Shown here: positions 5,572 to 12,315 of the stretch, piece by piece
Position numbering within the stretch: position 1 is the stretch's first letter
Layout: every line of letters begins with the position of its first letter
Source: JAGOTP01 sp964443315
Lineage (GTDB): Bacteria > Patescibacteriota > Patescibacteriia > 2-12-FULL-60-25
Length of the DNA stretch: 19,128 bases
Direction of reading: 5' to 3'
Assembly: GCA_964443315.1 (NCBI GenBank)
Contig: CAYUCP010000015.1
Coordinates: 1 to 19,128 of the forward strand
The notes under the pieces: generated by a model
Database searches by the model: none
The model's input: the letters and a program-made list of their open reading frames with translations, nothing else
What the model was told of the DNA's origin: nothing
Translations under genes and position numbers: made by a program

Positions 5572-6585
5572 ATGTCTCTCCAAGAACGCTTGAACGCTAA
5601 TGTTCGCTCCATCCTAACCCACTCTCTGCCCTGCAAAGCAGGGGATGAGGTATTAGTGATCTACGATGAAGAAGTTGAGCTGACACGCCAGGTGCTCGAA
5701 GCATATCGAGCGACGCTCCCTTGGGCCATGTTTCTCTCTTTTCCAGAAGAAGGGCCTGAAATCGTAAAGCGAGCGATTGAGCGTCTTTCAAAAGGGGCGC
5801 TCGTGGTTCTTGTCCAGTCGTCTAGTTTTCGTTTGGACGCGTTTCGAATTCGTATCGAATTGTTTCGTCGGGGTTTACGTACCATCGAGCATCCGCACTT
5901 GAATCGTCTGACCGTCCCAGCTGAAATTGAGGCCTACATTGATTCGCTGGCCTATGATCCAGCGTATTATTTGTTTCATGGTGAGAAGCTCACGGAGTAC
6001 ATTCACGAAGCGAAGCAAATTCGGGTCGTCTCAAAAGATGGATCTGTCTTGACCTATACTGGCCCATTCGAGCTCGCTAAGAAAAACACCGGCGACTATC
6101 GTTGGATGGAAAACGTGGGAGGTACGTTTCCGATCGGGGAAGTGTTCACGGAGCTAGTCGACTTATCTGGAGCAAGTGGCAGCGCGGCGATCTTTGGCTA
6201 TGGCGGAATGGATTTTCGCACGCGGATTGTAGAACCATTTCAGATTGAAGTTGAAAGCGGTCTTGTGACAGCGCTCGGCGATAACGCGCCAGACGAAATG
6301 CGTGAGATCTTCCAAATGGTGAAAGAGAACGAAGATCCCTATATTCGTGAGCTGGGCTTAGGTCTCAATCGTGCGTTCTCTAAAGAGCGCCCTGTTTCTG
6401 ACATCACGACGTTTGAACGGCAGGTTGGCGTCCATGTTTCCCTCGGCGAAAAACACGCGATCTATAAAAAAGAGGGGATGAAGCCCAAGGAAACGAAATA
6501 TCACATCGATCTGTTTATCGATGTAGATGAGGTTTGGTTTGACGAGGATCTGCGCTTTAAAGATGGCGAGTACCTTCTCGCTTAG
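5572..6585 (+). CDS. M29-family (AmpS/PepS-like) metallo-aminopeptidase
   Basis: This 337-residue cytoplasmic enzyme is predicted to release N-terminal amino acids from peptides using two metal ions. The family ligands can be placed: Glu190 in FPIGEVFTE, Glu260 in ELGLGLNRA, His288 in GVHVSLGEKH, and His311 and Asp313 in KYHIDLFIDVDEVW. Their spacing (70, 28, 23, 2) fits what I remember for Thermus aminopeptidase T (E250, E316, H345, H376/378, D378/380). Total length is about 70 residues shorter than the usual 400-410, mostly from the N-terminal substrate domain. The start at 5572 is chosen from the -10-like hexamer; 5554 would add MAYPPP. It converges on gpsA with only 12 bp between stops and no visible terminator. 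The exact substrate cannot be told. Confidence 0.82.
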   Translation: MSLQERLNANVRSILTHSLPCKAGDEVLVIYDEEVELTRQVLEAYRATLPWAMFLSFPEEGPEIVKRAIERLSKGALVVLVQSSSFRLDAFRIRIELFRRGLRTIEHPHLNRLTVPAEIEAYIDSLAYDPAYYLFHGEKLTEYIHEAKQIRVVSKDGSVLTYTGPFELAKKNTGDYRWMENVGGTFPIGEVFTELVDLSGASGSAAIFGYGGMDFRTRIVEPFQIEVESGLVTALGDNAPDEMREIFQMVKENEDPYIRELGLGLNRAFSKERPVSDITTFERQVGVHVSLGEKHAIYKKEGMKPKETKYHIDLFIDVDEVWFDEDLRFKDGEYLLA

Positions 6586-6597
6586 GGTGTTTCGAGC

Positions 6598-7575
6598 CTA
6601 GCGCCCTTGAAGATATCTCTCAAACGGAAGAGAGAAGCGATGCGCGCGTTCTAGGCAGTCGTGAACGACGCTGAGGAGCGGCGCTTTTATATGACGCCGC
6701 TTCGCGAGCTGGATAGCGGTTTTGGTAGTCGTGATGCCTTCAACGGTTGTAATGCTCATGCTGGCCGGATCTTTGGTCAGGCTTGTGACGAGTTTTTGTC
6801 CGTAGAGACGATTTCGCGCATGAAATGAGTTGCCCGAGACGAAGAGATCACCCATACCCGCGATCCCAAAGGCTGTGTCACGAAGTCCGCCAGCGGCTTC
6901 AATCAAGTCAGCCATCTCTTGAATAGCGGTTGTGAAAACGAAGCCTTTTGTGTTTGTCGAAACTTCCAAGCCATCACAGAGACCAAGCGCAATCGCATAG
7001 GCATTCTTCAAGGCGGAACACAGGCCAACGCCGACTGTGTCTTCAGATAAAGAAATACGCACCTGCGAGTGGGAGAGGGCCTGTCGCACCGCTTCACATG
7101 AAGGCCGATGTTGCGAGGCGGCAACGAGGCCCGTCACCTGGCCCATCGCCAGTTCGTTTGCGATGGCTGGTCCACCCAAAAGCACTAAATGCTTCTGGAT
7201 CTCGCGTGGCATAAGCTCGATCTGTTTGAGGATGAGTGGGTGGAATGTTTCTGGATCGATGCCCTTTGTGATGCTTACGACGATCGTATCTGGTTCTAAG
7301 TGAGGTCGAGCGAGCGACAAGACTTCTGCTACCGCATGGGAAGGCAAGGCAACAAAAACAAAGCGAGCCCCTTTGAGGGCTTCACTAATTTGGTCAGTCG
7401 CAAACACGCTGGGCGGAAGGATGTGTCCGGGCAGGTATTTGGTGTTTTGGTGTTTTTTATTGATGTTTTGCGTGACCTCCGGTTCGATCGAGTAGAGAGC
7501 CACATGCCGAGCCCGTTTTCCAAGAATCAGGGATAACGCCGTGGCAATGTTACCGGCTCCGAGAAATGCAATCAT
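6598..7575 (-). CDS. gpsA: NAD(P)H-dependent glycerol-3-phosphate dehydrogenase
   Basis: The 325-residue protein reduces dihydroxyacetone phosphate to sn-glycerol-3-phosphate, the backbone of bacterial phospholipids. The N-terminal Rossmann motif is GAGNIATAL (6-14), the family KYLPG follows at 46-50, and the conserved Lys in SITKG is Lys104. LLGGPAIANELA stands for the usual LSGPSxAxE. The catalytic Lys is Lys190 in SALKNAYAIALGLCDG. GIAGMGDLFVSGNSFHARN (238-255) is the family's 'GlaGlGDl..T..S..RN' block, and VEG.TT follows. Length is typical. Its ATG lies 4 bp after the rnhB stop with no Shine-Dalgarno, so it is co-transcribed and probably translationally coupled. A lipid backbone enzyme is notable in a reduced genome of this type, where lipid synthesis is often incomplete. 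Confidence 0.93.
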   Translation of the reverse strand: MIAFLGAGNIATALSLILGKRARHVALYSIEPEVTQNINKKHQNTKYLPGHILPPSVFATDQISEALKGARFVFVALPSHAVAEVLSLARPHLEPDTIVVSITKGIDPETFHPLILKQIELMPREIQKHLVLLGGPAIANELAMGQVTGLVAASQHRPSCEAVRQALSHSQVRISLSEDTVGVGLCSALKNAYAIALGLCDGLEVSTNTKGFVFTTAIQEMADLIEAAGGLRDTAFGIAGMGDLFVSGNSFHARNRLYGQKLVTSLTKDPASMSITTVEGITTTKTAIQLAKRRHIKAPLLSVVHDCLERAHRFSLPFERYLQGR

Positions 7576-7579
7576 GTTT

Positions 7580-8203
7580 TTATGACGACTGTAGTTGGCC
7601 TATCGGTCGGTAGCTTACCCGATGAATGGGAGATGGTCCAAGGCGCTGGAGGGCGGCTCTGTGGAAAAGCGTTCCGTAGCCTTTGTGAACGGCGAGCCCA
7701 TAGCCCGGAAACTGCGCATCAAGTTCACGAAGACGAGCATCTCGCAACACTTTCGCGATGATCGACGCGGCGGAGATAGAGGCGATAAGCCGGTCACCTT
7801 TGACGATTCCCTGGCTTGGCCAGGGATAAGAGGTGGGAAGTTTGAAGCCGTCGGATAGGACTAGCTCTGGAACGACACCGAGTCCTTCGATCGCTCGTCG
7901 CATGGCGAGAAATCCAGCTTGGCGAATATTGAGCGCATCGATTTCTTGTGCGCTCGCTTCACCAACCGCCCAGGCTTCGACATGAGAGGTGATCCAGTTG
8001 AGTGCTTGTTCACGTTGGGTGGGTGAGAGGAGCTTGGAGTCTCTGAGAAGTGGCGAGAGACGAGGGAGTTTTGTGGGAAAAATGGCAGCCCCGGCAAAGA
8101 CCGGGCCAGCCCACGCACCAGAGCCAGCTTCATCCGTGCCCGCAATCACAATCACGCCACTTTTTCGGAGACGTTTTTCGTGAGCAAAGGAGGGGAGGAG
8201 CAT
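7580..8203 (-). CDS. rnhB: Ribonuclease HII
   Basis: This 207-residue endonuclease removes ribonucleotides and RNA from RNA-DNA hybrids. The four catalytic acids are visible: Asp24 and Glu25 in AGTDEAGSG, Asp118 in LVLSDGFKLP, and Asp155 in IIAKVLRDARL. Other family blocks are LRDSKLLSPTQRE, VKGDRLIASISAASIIAK and the tail HKGYGTLFHRAAL...PSPIHRVSY. The family's G-R/K-G motif after the DE pair, which contacts the ribonucleotide, reads GSG (27-29) here. The start is the ATG at 8203 with TAAAAT 6 nt upstream, suggesting a leaderless message shared with gpsA, and it is divergent from the secreted-protein gene at 8265. Length is normal. Confidence 0.93.
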   Translation of the reverse strand: MLLPSFAHEKRLRKSGVIVIAGTDEAGSGAWAGPVFAGAAIFPTKLPRLSPLLRDSKLLSPTQREQALNWITSHVEAWAVGEASAQEIDALNIRQAGFLAMRRAIEGLGVVPELVLSDGFKLPTSYPWPSQGIVKGDRLIASISAASIIAKVLRDARLRELDAQFPGYGLAVHKGYGTLFHRAALQRLGPSPIHRVSYRPIGQLQSS

Positions 8204-8215
8204 AGGTACATTTTA
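8204..8215 (-). promoter_or_regulatory. -10-like hexamer for leaderless rnhB-gpsA transcript
   Basis: On the minus strand TAAAAT (8215-8210, 5/6 consensus) is followed by exactly 6 nt (GTACCT) and the rnhB ATG at 8203. No clear -35 is seen. Confidence 0.55.
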
Positions 8216-8264
8216 CGACGCAAAACTCGTCTGAACACCCAAGGCATGCTACGCTTAAGGTCCT

Positions 8265-8702
8265 ATGGAGTATACCATTCGACGAGTTTTGAGCTCGCTG
8301 GCAGTATTTTCCCTTGCTTTAGCACTTTTTTCGCCAGTCTCGGCAGAAGCGGCCACGGCGAAAAAGAAGAAGGTAACCGTTAGATCCGGAGGAGTTAGTA
8401 TGACCGCTCTGGCGAACCCGGTTTCACGCTGTGTAACGGCTGCTTCAAAGAGCGCGCGTCAGAAGGATTTGAAGACGTTGTTGGAGGACGGGAAGAAAGT
8501 GGAAGGGATTGAAGAGGCAACCCATCCGTTAGCGAAATCGTACAATAAATACAAGAAGGACCTTGAGTTCGCTTGGGGCGCTATGGAAGAGCCCTACTGT
8601 GGTTTTGGAAGTATGGGCTATTCCGCTGCCTTCAAGTCGTATCAAAAGACGGTTGTGCGTGCACGAGCGGCGTTCCTAGACGCAGTCAAAAAGCAGAAAT
8701 AG
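8265..8702 (+). CDS. Small secreted protein, unknown function
   Basis: This 145-residue protein begins with a clear Sec signal: MEYTIRRV, then a hydrophobic core (about 8-22) and cleavage likely after SPVSAEA or AATA. The mature part starts with a KKKK patch and is otherwise helical and basic, with many K and A residues. It has two cysteines, Cys56 (VSRCVTAA) and a second in EEPYCGFGS, that could form a disulphide. I recognise no family. It is expected in the periplasm or outside the cell, possibly touching nucleic acid or anionic cell wall. The start is supported by the signal peptide; AAGG lies 5-8 nt before it and TACGCT 9 nt before it. ruvX starts 12 bp after the stop, so ruvX and recO may be read from this promoter. 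Confidence 0.7.
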   Translation: MEYTIRRVLSSLAVFSLALALFSPVSAEAATAKKKKVTVRSGGVSMTALANPVSRCVTAASKSARQKDLKTLLEDGKKVEGIEEATHPLAKSYNKYKKDLEFAWGAMEEPYCGFGSMGYSAAFKSYQKTVVRARAAFLDAVKKQK

Positions 8703-8714
8703 CCCAGAACGACC

Positions 8715-9128
8715 ATGCGGCTTCTTGGGGTAGATTACGGACGCGGTCGGATTGGCATTGCGTTAGGCGATACAGATAGTCGAGTAGCGACCCCGCTCGA
8801 AGTCCTCAAAGCTTCGGGTGGGTCGCTTTTAGTATTAACAGAACGGTTAGTTGCGCTCGCGAAACAAGAAGGGATCACGAACATCGTAATGGGCGTTCCG
8901 TTTCCGTTGCATGATCAGACGCACGAGACCGCCCAAACGAAGGAGATTAGACAAGTGATCGAGGCCTGCAGAGCAGCAGGGCTTGTTGTACATGAAGAAA
9001 ACGAAACCTGGTCGACACGCTTAGCTGAGCGCCAAGCGAGAGAGGGTGAGCGTCGCGGACCAGCGGATGACTTGGCGGCAGCAGCTATCTTGCAGGGCTA
9101 TCTCGATCGAACCGCGCAAACACGCTAG
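8715..9128 (+). CDS. ruvX: Putative pre-16S rRNA nuclease / Holliday junction resolvase-like protein YqgF
   Basis: This 137-residue RNase H-fold protein belongs to the YqgF/RuvX family, implicated in 16S rRNA 5'-end maturation and earlier proposed as a Holliday junction resolvase. Family signs are LGVDYGRGRIGIALGD at the N-terminus with Asp7, the VMGVPFPL block, Glu97 in EENETWSTRLAE, and the C-terminal DDLAAAAILQGYLD with Asp118/119. Length is typical (about 138-140). No Shine-Dalgarno is visible. It lies 12 bp behind the secreted-protein gene and 9 bp before recO, so the three probably form one transcript. Confidence 0.93.
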   Translation: MRLLGVDYGRGRIGIALGDTDSRVATPLEVLKASGGSLLVLTERLVALAKQEGITNIVMGVPFPLHDQTHETAQTKEIRQVIEACRAAGLVVHEENETWSTRLAERQAREGERRGPADDLAAAAILQGYLDRTAQTR

Positions 9129-9137
9129 GCTGTTGGT
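9126..9137 (+). promoter_or_regulatory. -10-like hexamer 6 nt before recO
   Basis: TAGGCT, overlapping the ruvX stop, is followed by 6 nt (GTTGGT) and the recO ATG. It matches the spacing at other starts in the window but the hexamer is weak (3/6) and recO may simply be read with ruvX. Confidence 0.25.
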
Positions 9138-9920
9138 ATGAGCAGTTATCTGCGTGATACGGCCTTCGTGCTCTTAGCAGAACCATTTAAAGAACAGGAC
9201 GTGTGGCTCACGTTATATGGTGAGCGGTATGGCAAGCTGGTTGGAATCGCTCGTGGCGTGCGAAGTGCGCACTCGAAACAGCGTGGGCATATTGAGCCGT
9301 ATTCAAAAATCGAAGTGATGGTGGCGAAGGGGAGTGCCTACGACAAAATTGCGGTTGCACAGACGTGCGCATCGAGTCACGGCCTCAGGTCTTCGCTTCC
9401 GGGTATGGCGATTTTTGGGAGTGCGGTGGCGTTGGTCGCGCGTTCAACAGAAGCCGCTGTTCCGAACGAAGAGATCTTCGCGCTTTTAAATGAGTTGCAA
9501 GAGCTGCTTTCTGGTCCAGAAGCTTCGCGTATCTCGACCGATCGTTCAGCGCTGATCTTTTCCTCGTTTGCTTTGCATACGCTTCAAGCCGAAGGCTATG
9601 GTATGGAGTTCGATCGTTGCCGTTTATGTGGCGACGGTCTTGAGAAAGAAGCGGTCTGGCTTTCATTGGAGCAGGGTGGCGTGATCTGTCGAAGTTGCGT
9701 GACCCGTACGCCGCAATCGCCAAGTATGGGGGATTGGATTTCGTATCCGGTTCTTCAAACCATTCGCTTCCTCTTACGTGAGCCGCTCAAATCGGTCTTA
9801 GCACTCAGTGCGCCACGGTCGGTGCTGCAAGAGGTAGCGACAGCCGTTGATCAACTAACGACACTCTTACCACGCTCAAAACAGAAGTCCGTTCACGAGT
9901 TTTTGTTTTCCTTGGCGTAG
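9138..9920 (+). CDS. recO: DNA repair protein RecO
   Basis: This 260-residue protein is the recombination mediator that, with RecR, helps load RecA onto SSB-coated single-stranded DNA. The N-terminal OB-fold part carries DTAFVLLAEPFKEQDVWLTLY and GKLVGIARGVRS, matching the family's 'G.. l..iakGar...s' segment. The C-terminal domain has a complete zinc motif, Cys161-x2-Cys164 (CRLC) and Cys184-x2-Cys187 (CRSC). Length is typical (about 240-260). The start codon follows the ruvX stop by 9 bp. recR and recF are not in the window. Confidence 0.9.
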   Translation: MSSYLRDTAFVLLAEPFKEQDVWLTLYGERYGKLVGIARGVRSAHSKQRGHIEPYSKIEVMVAKGSAYDKIAVAQTCASSHGLRSSLPGMAIFGSAVALVARSTEAAVPNEEIFALLNELQELLSGPEASRISTDRSALIFSSFALHTLQAEGYGMEFDRCRLCGDGLEKEAVWLSLEQGGVICRSCVTRTPQSPSMGDWISYPVLQTIRFLLREPLKSVLALSAPRSVLQEVATAVDQLTTLLPRSKQKSVHEFLFSLA

Positions 9921-9924
9921 CGCA

Positions 9925-9954
9925 TTGACGTCTCTCGGAAAAACCGGCAGCATA
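9925..9954 (+). promoter_or_regulatory. Possible promoter of tRNA-Val
   Basis: TTGACG (9925-9930) is followed after 18 nt by AGCATA. The -35 is good and the -10 weak, placed about 20 bp before the tRNA. The call is tentative. Confidence 0.3.
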
Positions 9955-9957
9955 CGT

Positions 9958-9973
9958 TCACAATTTATTGTGA
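9958..9973. repeat. Small inverted repeat directly before tRNA-Val
   Basis: TCACAA, 4 nt (TTTA), TTGTGA forms a perfect 6-bp inverted repeat that ends one base before the first base of the mature tRNA. It could be an operator or a leader hairpin; it may also be chance. Confidence 0.4.
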
Positions 9974-10050
9974 GGGCGCTTAGCTCAGTTGGTTAGAGCA
10001 CCTCGTTTACACCGAGGGGGTCGAGGGTTCGAATCCTTCAGCGCCCACCA
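9974..10050 (+). tRNA. tRNA-Val (anticodon TAC), CCA encoded
   Basis: The 77-nt cloverleaf has acceptor GGGCGCT/AGCGCCC, the D-arm TAGCTCAGTTGGTTAGAGCA, and anticodon stem CCTCG/CGAGG around TTTACAC (anticodon TAC). The T-arm is GAGGG-TTCGAAT-CCTTC (one G-T pair), followed by discriminator A and genomic CCA. All stems pair by eye. Confidence 0.96.
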
Positions 10051-10082
10051 AAAAACACCGCTTACAGAGGCGGTGTTTTTTG
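10051..10082 (+). terminator. Intrinsic terminator behind tRNA-Val, probably bidirectional
   Basis: AAAAAACACCGC and GCGGTGTTTTTT form a 12-bp perfect stem with an 8-nt loop, starting on the base after the tRNA CCA. The T-run/A-run symmetry lets it act on both strands. It has the same design as the tRNA-Glu terminator. Confidence 0.92.
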
Positions 10083-10130
10083 ACGCTGTATCCTTCTCAC
10101 GCGACGACACATGTCATCAGTTGAGAGGGG

Positions 10131-10171
10131 TTGCCGCGGAGGGCGCCGAACGGGGTTCAGCGATGCGGCAA
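10131..10171 (-). terminator. GC-rich hairpin behind the small Cys-rich gene
   Basis: TTGCCGC (10131-10137) pairs with GCGGCAA (10165-10171) around a GC-rich loop containing GGCGCC. On the minus strand it follows the stop at 10193 by about 20 nt. No T-run follows, so it is a weak terminator call; it may instead protect the RNA end. Confidence 0.45.
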
Positions 10172-10192
10172 GAGGGGAAAGGGCGGTGTGGA

Positions 10193-10399
10193 TCAGGTGC
10201 TACTGCCCGGAGCGGGCACATAGACGGCTGGAGACAGCTGATCCTCAATGATGGGAACGTACCCGTCGTCATCATCCTCGTAGCGCAGTTGAGGCATCCG
10301 GAGGATGGCTAGGGCCATCTCTTCGAACGCTTGGCAGGCGCGGCAGAGGTTGTCGGTGGGGCAGTTACAGGACCTGCGAGACACGTGGATCTTGTTCAT
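10193..10399 (-). CDS. 68-residue Cys-rich, acidic small protein, unknown function
   Basis: The protein begins MNKIHVSRRSCNCPTDNLCR, and the next residues complete a four-cysteine cluster (Cys11, 13, 19, 22; C-x-C-x5-C-x2-C) that could bind zinc or an Fe-S centre. A short helix (QAFEEMALAILRM), an acidic run (EDDDDGY) and a proline-rich tail follow. The frame is open a further 26 codons upstream, but the ATG at 10397-10399 is chosen because AGGAGA lies 6-7 nt before it. A near-consensus promoter (10508-10536) and a hairpin downstream mark it as a separate transcript. Small size leaves some doubt, but promoter, ribosome site, reading frame and cysteine cluster agree. It is composed like the other two GC-rich minus-strand genes. 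Confidence 0.6.
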   Translation of the reverse strand: MNKIHVSRRSCNCPTDNLCRACQAFEEMALAILRMPQLRYEDDDDGYVPIIEDQLSPAVYVPAPGSST

Positions 10400-10689
10400 G
10401 GCTTCTCCTAGCGAGCGACTGACGTGGGAAGGGGACCTTGTCTTGTGTCTTGCAAGAATGAATGAGTTCCTGAGCAAAGCGATCTAGAATCTGAGTGCTA
10501 ACGATTAATAATATCAAATTATTTGTAGTTTGTCAATACCTCTCCTTACGACCTATATGCAATTCTATAGTAGGTTTTTGCTTTAAAATAAAGAAAATTT
10601 AAGTAATAAAAACTCAGAAATAGCTACAGCAAATTCCCTGATGTATGCAATTGCTTTACAGATCAACTGATCCAAAAATGTAATTTCTA
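10400..10689. other. AT-rich intergenic region with one divergent promoter
   Basis: This is the longest gene-free stretch. Its left part is the roughly 100-nt leader and promoter of the small Cys-rich gene. The right part (10537-10689) is very AT-rich and probably drives the membrane-protein gene; TTGCTT (10650-10655) is a possible -35 but no convincing -10 follows. TATGCAATT occurs twice. No RNA gene or further ORF is seen. Confidence 0.5.
10508..10536 (-). promoter_or_regulatory. Near-consensus sigma70-type promoter of the small Cys-rich gene
   Basis: On the minus strand a perfect TTGACA (10536-10531) is followed after 17 nt by TATTAT (10513-10508, 5/6). It is the strongest promoter-like sequence in the window. 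TTAGCACTC (10501-10493), one half of a CIRCE-type HrcA operator, sits at the expected transcription start, but the second half is absent. Confidence 0.8.
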
Positions 10690-12315
10690 GTGTCTAACCA
10701 AAATAATCGACAAAACCAACCAAATTCGCTAGAGTTGCCGCTAACTATGGCGTATTCGCCCGAGCAGATACAGAAGGTGAAAAGTCGCCTATTGGAGCGA
10801 AAAGATCTCCGAGCGGGGGAGGGGGAGCCGATTGCCGTCCATGCAGCGGTGACCAAGGCTTCCACGCTCTACGAAAAGCTGCGCAACGCGATTGATTATC
10901 GTGACGAACATCTGCTCCGTAAGGGGGCAATTGCGCGTATTTTGCGTCGTCGTCTCACATTGGATCGAAAAATCGAAGACACATCGATCGCGTTGCTTCG
11001 CGAGCTGGTAGCGGCTGGTTACCTCCCAAATGCAGCGCTTCCAGAATCGTTGGCACAAAAAGTGACAACGATCCTTCGTCGGTACCAAGCGGTTCGTCAG
11101 TGTAAGACGGGAACAGACGCACACTATGCCTGGTTGTATGGCGTGACAGTGGCTGAATTGGATGAACTGTTTGATTCTGCCGTTGAACGTCGTTCGTTGT
11201 CTTTTTTTCTGTATGAACGTCTAGCGGAGTCAGTTATTCCAAGTAAGGGCGAAATGGATGCGAACGAGCGTCGGCTTCAAATCTATATCGCTTGTATTCG
11301 CGCCTTTCAGAAGGCGGATGATGATACGCTTTCGTTAACCTTGCTTCGTGGCTATTTGCCTGAGTGGACGATGTCGGAAACGTGGGTGGATTCGCCTCAG
11401 GACGTGGCGTATCGCTTAGTGGGGGTCGAATCGCATATTCGGCGCCAACTTCGTCATCCGCTCTCGGCCAAGTTTGTGCAAACGGTCCGGCCACACGCCG
11501 TGGCGTTGCGCATGCTGGTCGAAGCGCTGAATAAGGATGGGGGATACGACCTCGAACGTTTGGAGAAAACAGATAAGCTTGAGAAAGAAGTGGCCGAGGT
11601 GGCAGAGAAACAGATGGCTAGCGCAAAATCGCGTCTACGAAAGGGAATGGTTCGAGCGATTATCTACCTATTCCTGACAAAGATTTTGTTTGCGCTTGCC
11701 CTTGAAATTCCATTTGAAGCGCTTATCTACAACCATGTCGATCCGAAGACGTTGGCTGTTAACGTGGCGTTACCGCCAGTCCTGATGTTGATCTTGGGTT
11801 CGTTGATTCGGTTGCCAGGTCGTCAGAATACGGAGCGAATTGTTGGGATGGTGAAGGAGCTTCTCGGTGATCAATCGGTTCCAGTGCTTCGAATGGCAAT
11901 TGCAAAAACGAGAAGCTTCTTTGGCCGTTTGATGATTACGCTCGCGTATCTGTTGATGTTCTTGATCACCTTTGGGGCGGTTTCGTATATCCTCCACCGC
12001 TTTAACTTCACCCTGGTAAGTGCGCTCATCTTCTTGTTTTTCCTCTGCGTGGTGAGTTTCTTTGCCTTCCGTTTGCGAACGAATGCCCGTGAAACGGTTG
12101 TCTTGCGTCGTCCAGAACGCTTTACGACTGCGGTGGTCGACTTCTTCTCGTATCCCATCCTGAGGGCGGGTCACTACTTGTCGACGGCGGTATCAAAAGT
12201 GAATGTGTTGATCCTGTTCTTCGATGTCCTGATTGAAGCCCCGTTCAAGCTGTTTCTTTCAGCCTTAGAGCACTGGTTGGCCTTTATGCGTGACCGTCGC
12301 GAGGAGATTGAATAA
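10690..12315 (+). CDS. Large polytopic membrane protein, unknown function, coupled to tgt
   Basis: This protein of up to 541 residues is not recognised. The N-terminal 300 residues are soluble, helical and charged, ending in a probable coiled coil at about 285-320 (LERLEKTDKLEKEVAEVAEK). Four membrane helices follow at about 323-342, 357-376, 415-436 and 442-462. A C-terminal part then contains an amphipathic helix near 505-530 and a charged tail. The frame can start at the GTG at 10690 or at the ATG at 10747 (residue 20); neither has a ribosome site, and the ATG begins a more ordinary sequence (MAYSPEQIQKVKSRLLER). The stop TAA overlaps the tgt ATG by one base, so the two are coupled. The architecture suggests a membrane scaffold with a cytoplasmic domain. 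Confidence 0.75.
   Translation: MSNQNNRQNQPNSLELPLTMAYSPEQIQKVKSRLLERKDLRAGEGEPIAVHAAVTKASTLYEKLRNAIDYRDEHLLRKGAIARILRRRLTLDRKIEDTSIALLRELVAAGYLPNAALPESLAQKVTTILRRYQAVRQCKTGTDAHYAWLYGVTVAELDELFDSAVERRSLSFFLYERLAESVIPSKGEMDANERRLQIYIACIRAFQKADDDTLSLTLLRGYLPEWTMSETWVDSPQDVAYRLVGVESHIRRQLRHPLSAKFVQTVRPHAVALRMLVEALNKDGGYDLERLEKTDKLEKEVAEVAEKQMASAKSRLRKGMVRAIIYLFLTKILFALALEIPFEALIYNHVDPKTLAVNVALPPVLMLILGSLIRLPGRQNTERIVGMVKELLGDQSVPVLRMAIAKTRSFFGRLMITLAYLLMFLITFGAVSYILHRFNFTLVSALIFLFFLCVVSFFAFRLRTNARETVVLRRPERFTTAVVDFFSYPILRAGHYLSTAVSKVNVLILFFDVLIEAPFKLFLSALEHWLAFMRDRREEIE
12301..12306 (+). promoter_or_regulatory. Shine-Dalgarno of tgt
   Basis: GAGGAG lies 8 nt before the tgt ATG at 12315 and inside the end of the preceding gene. 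It is one of the few clear ribosome sites among the native genes and fixes this start. Confidence 0.7.

Noticed and set aside
10493..10501. CIRCE (HrcA) operator near the small Cys-rich gene
   Set aside because: Only one half-site (TTAGCACTC) is present. The sequence 9 nt further on does not match GAGTGCTAA, so it is likely chance.
10556..10653. Repeated TATGCAATT in the AT-rich intergenic region
   Set aside because: Two 9-mers in very AT-rich DNA without further symmetry are expected by chance.
11770..12174. Minus-strand ORFs opposite the membrane-protein gene and tgt
   Set aside because: The plus-strand frames give clear membrane helices and Tgt motifs; the antisense products are polar strings without recognisable features.
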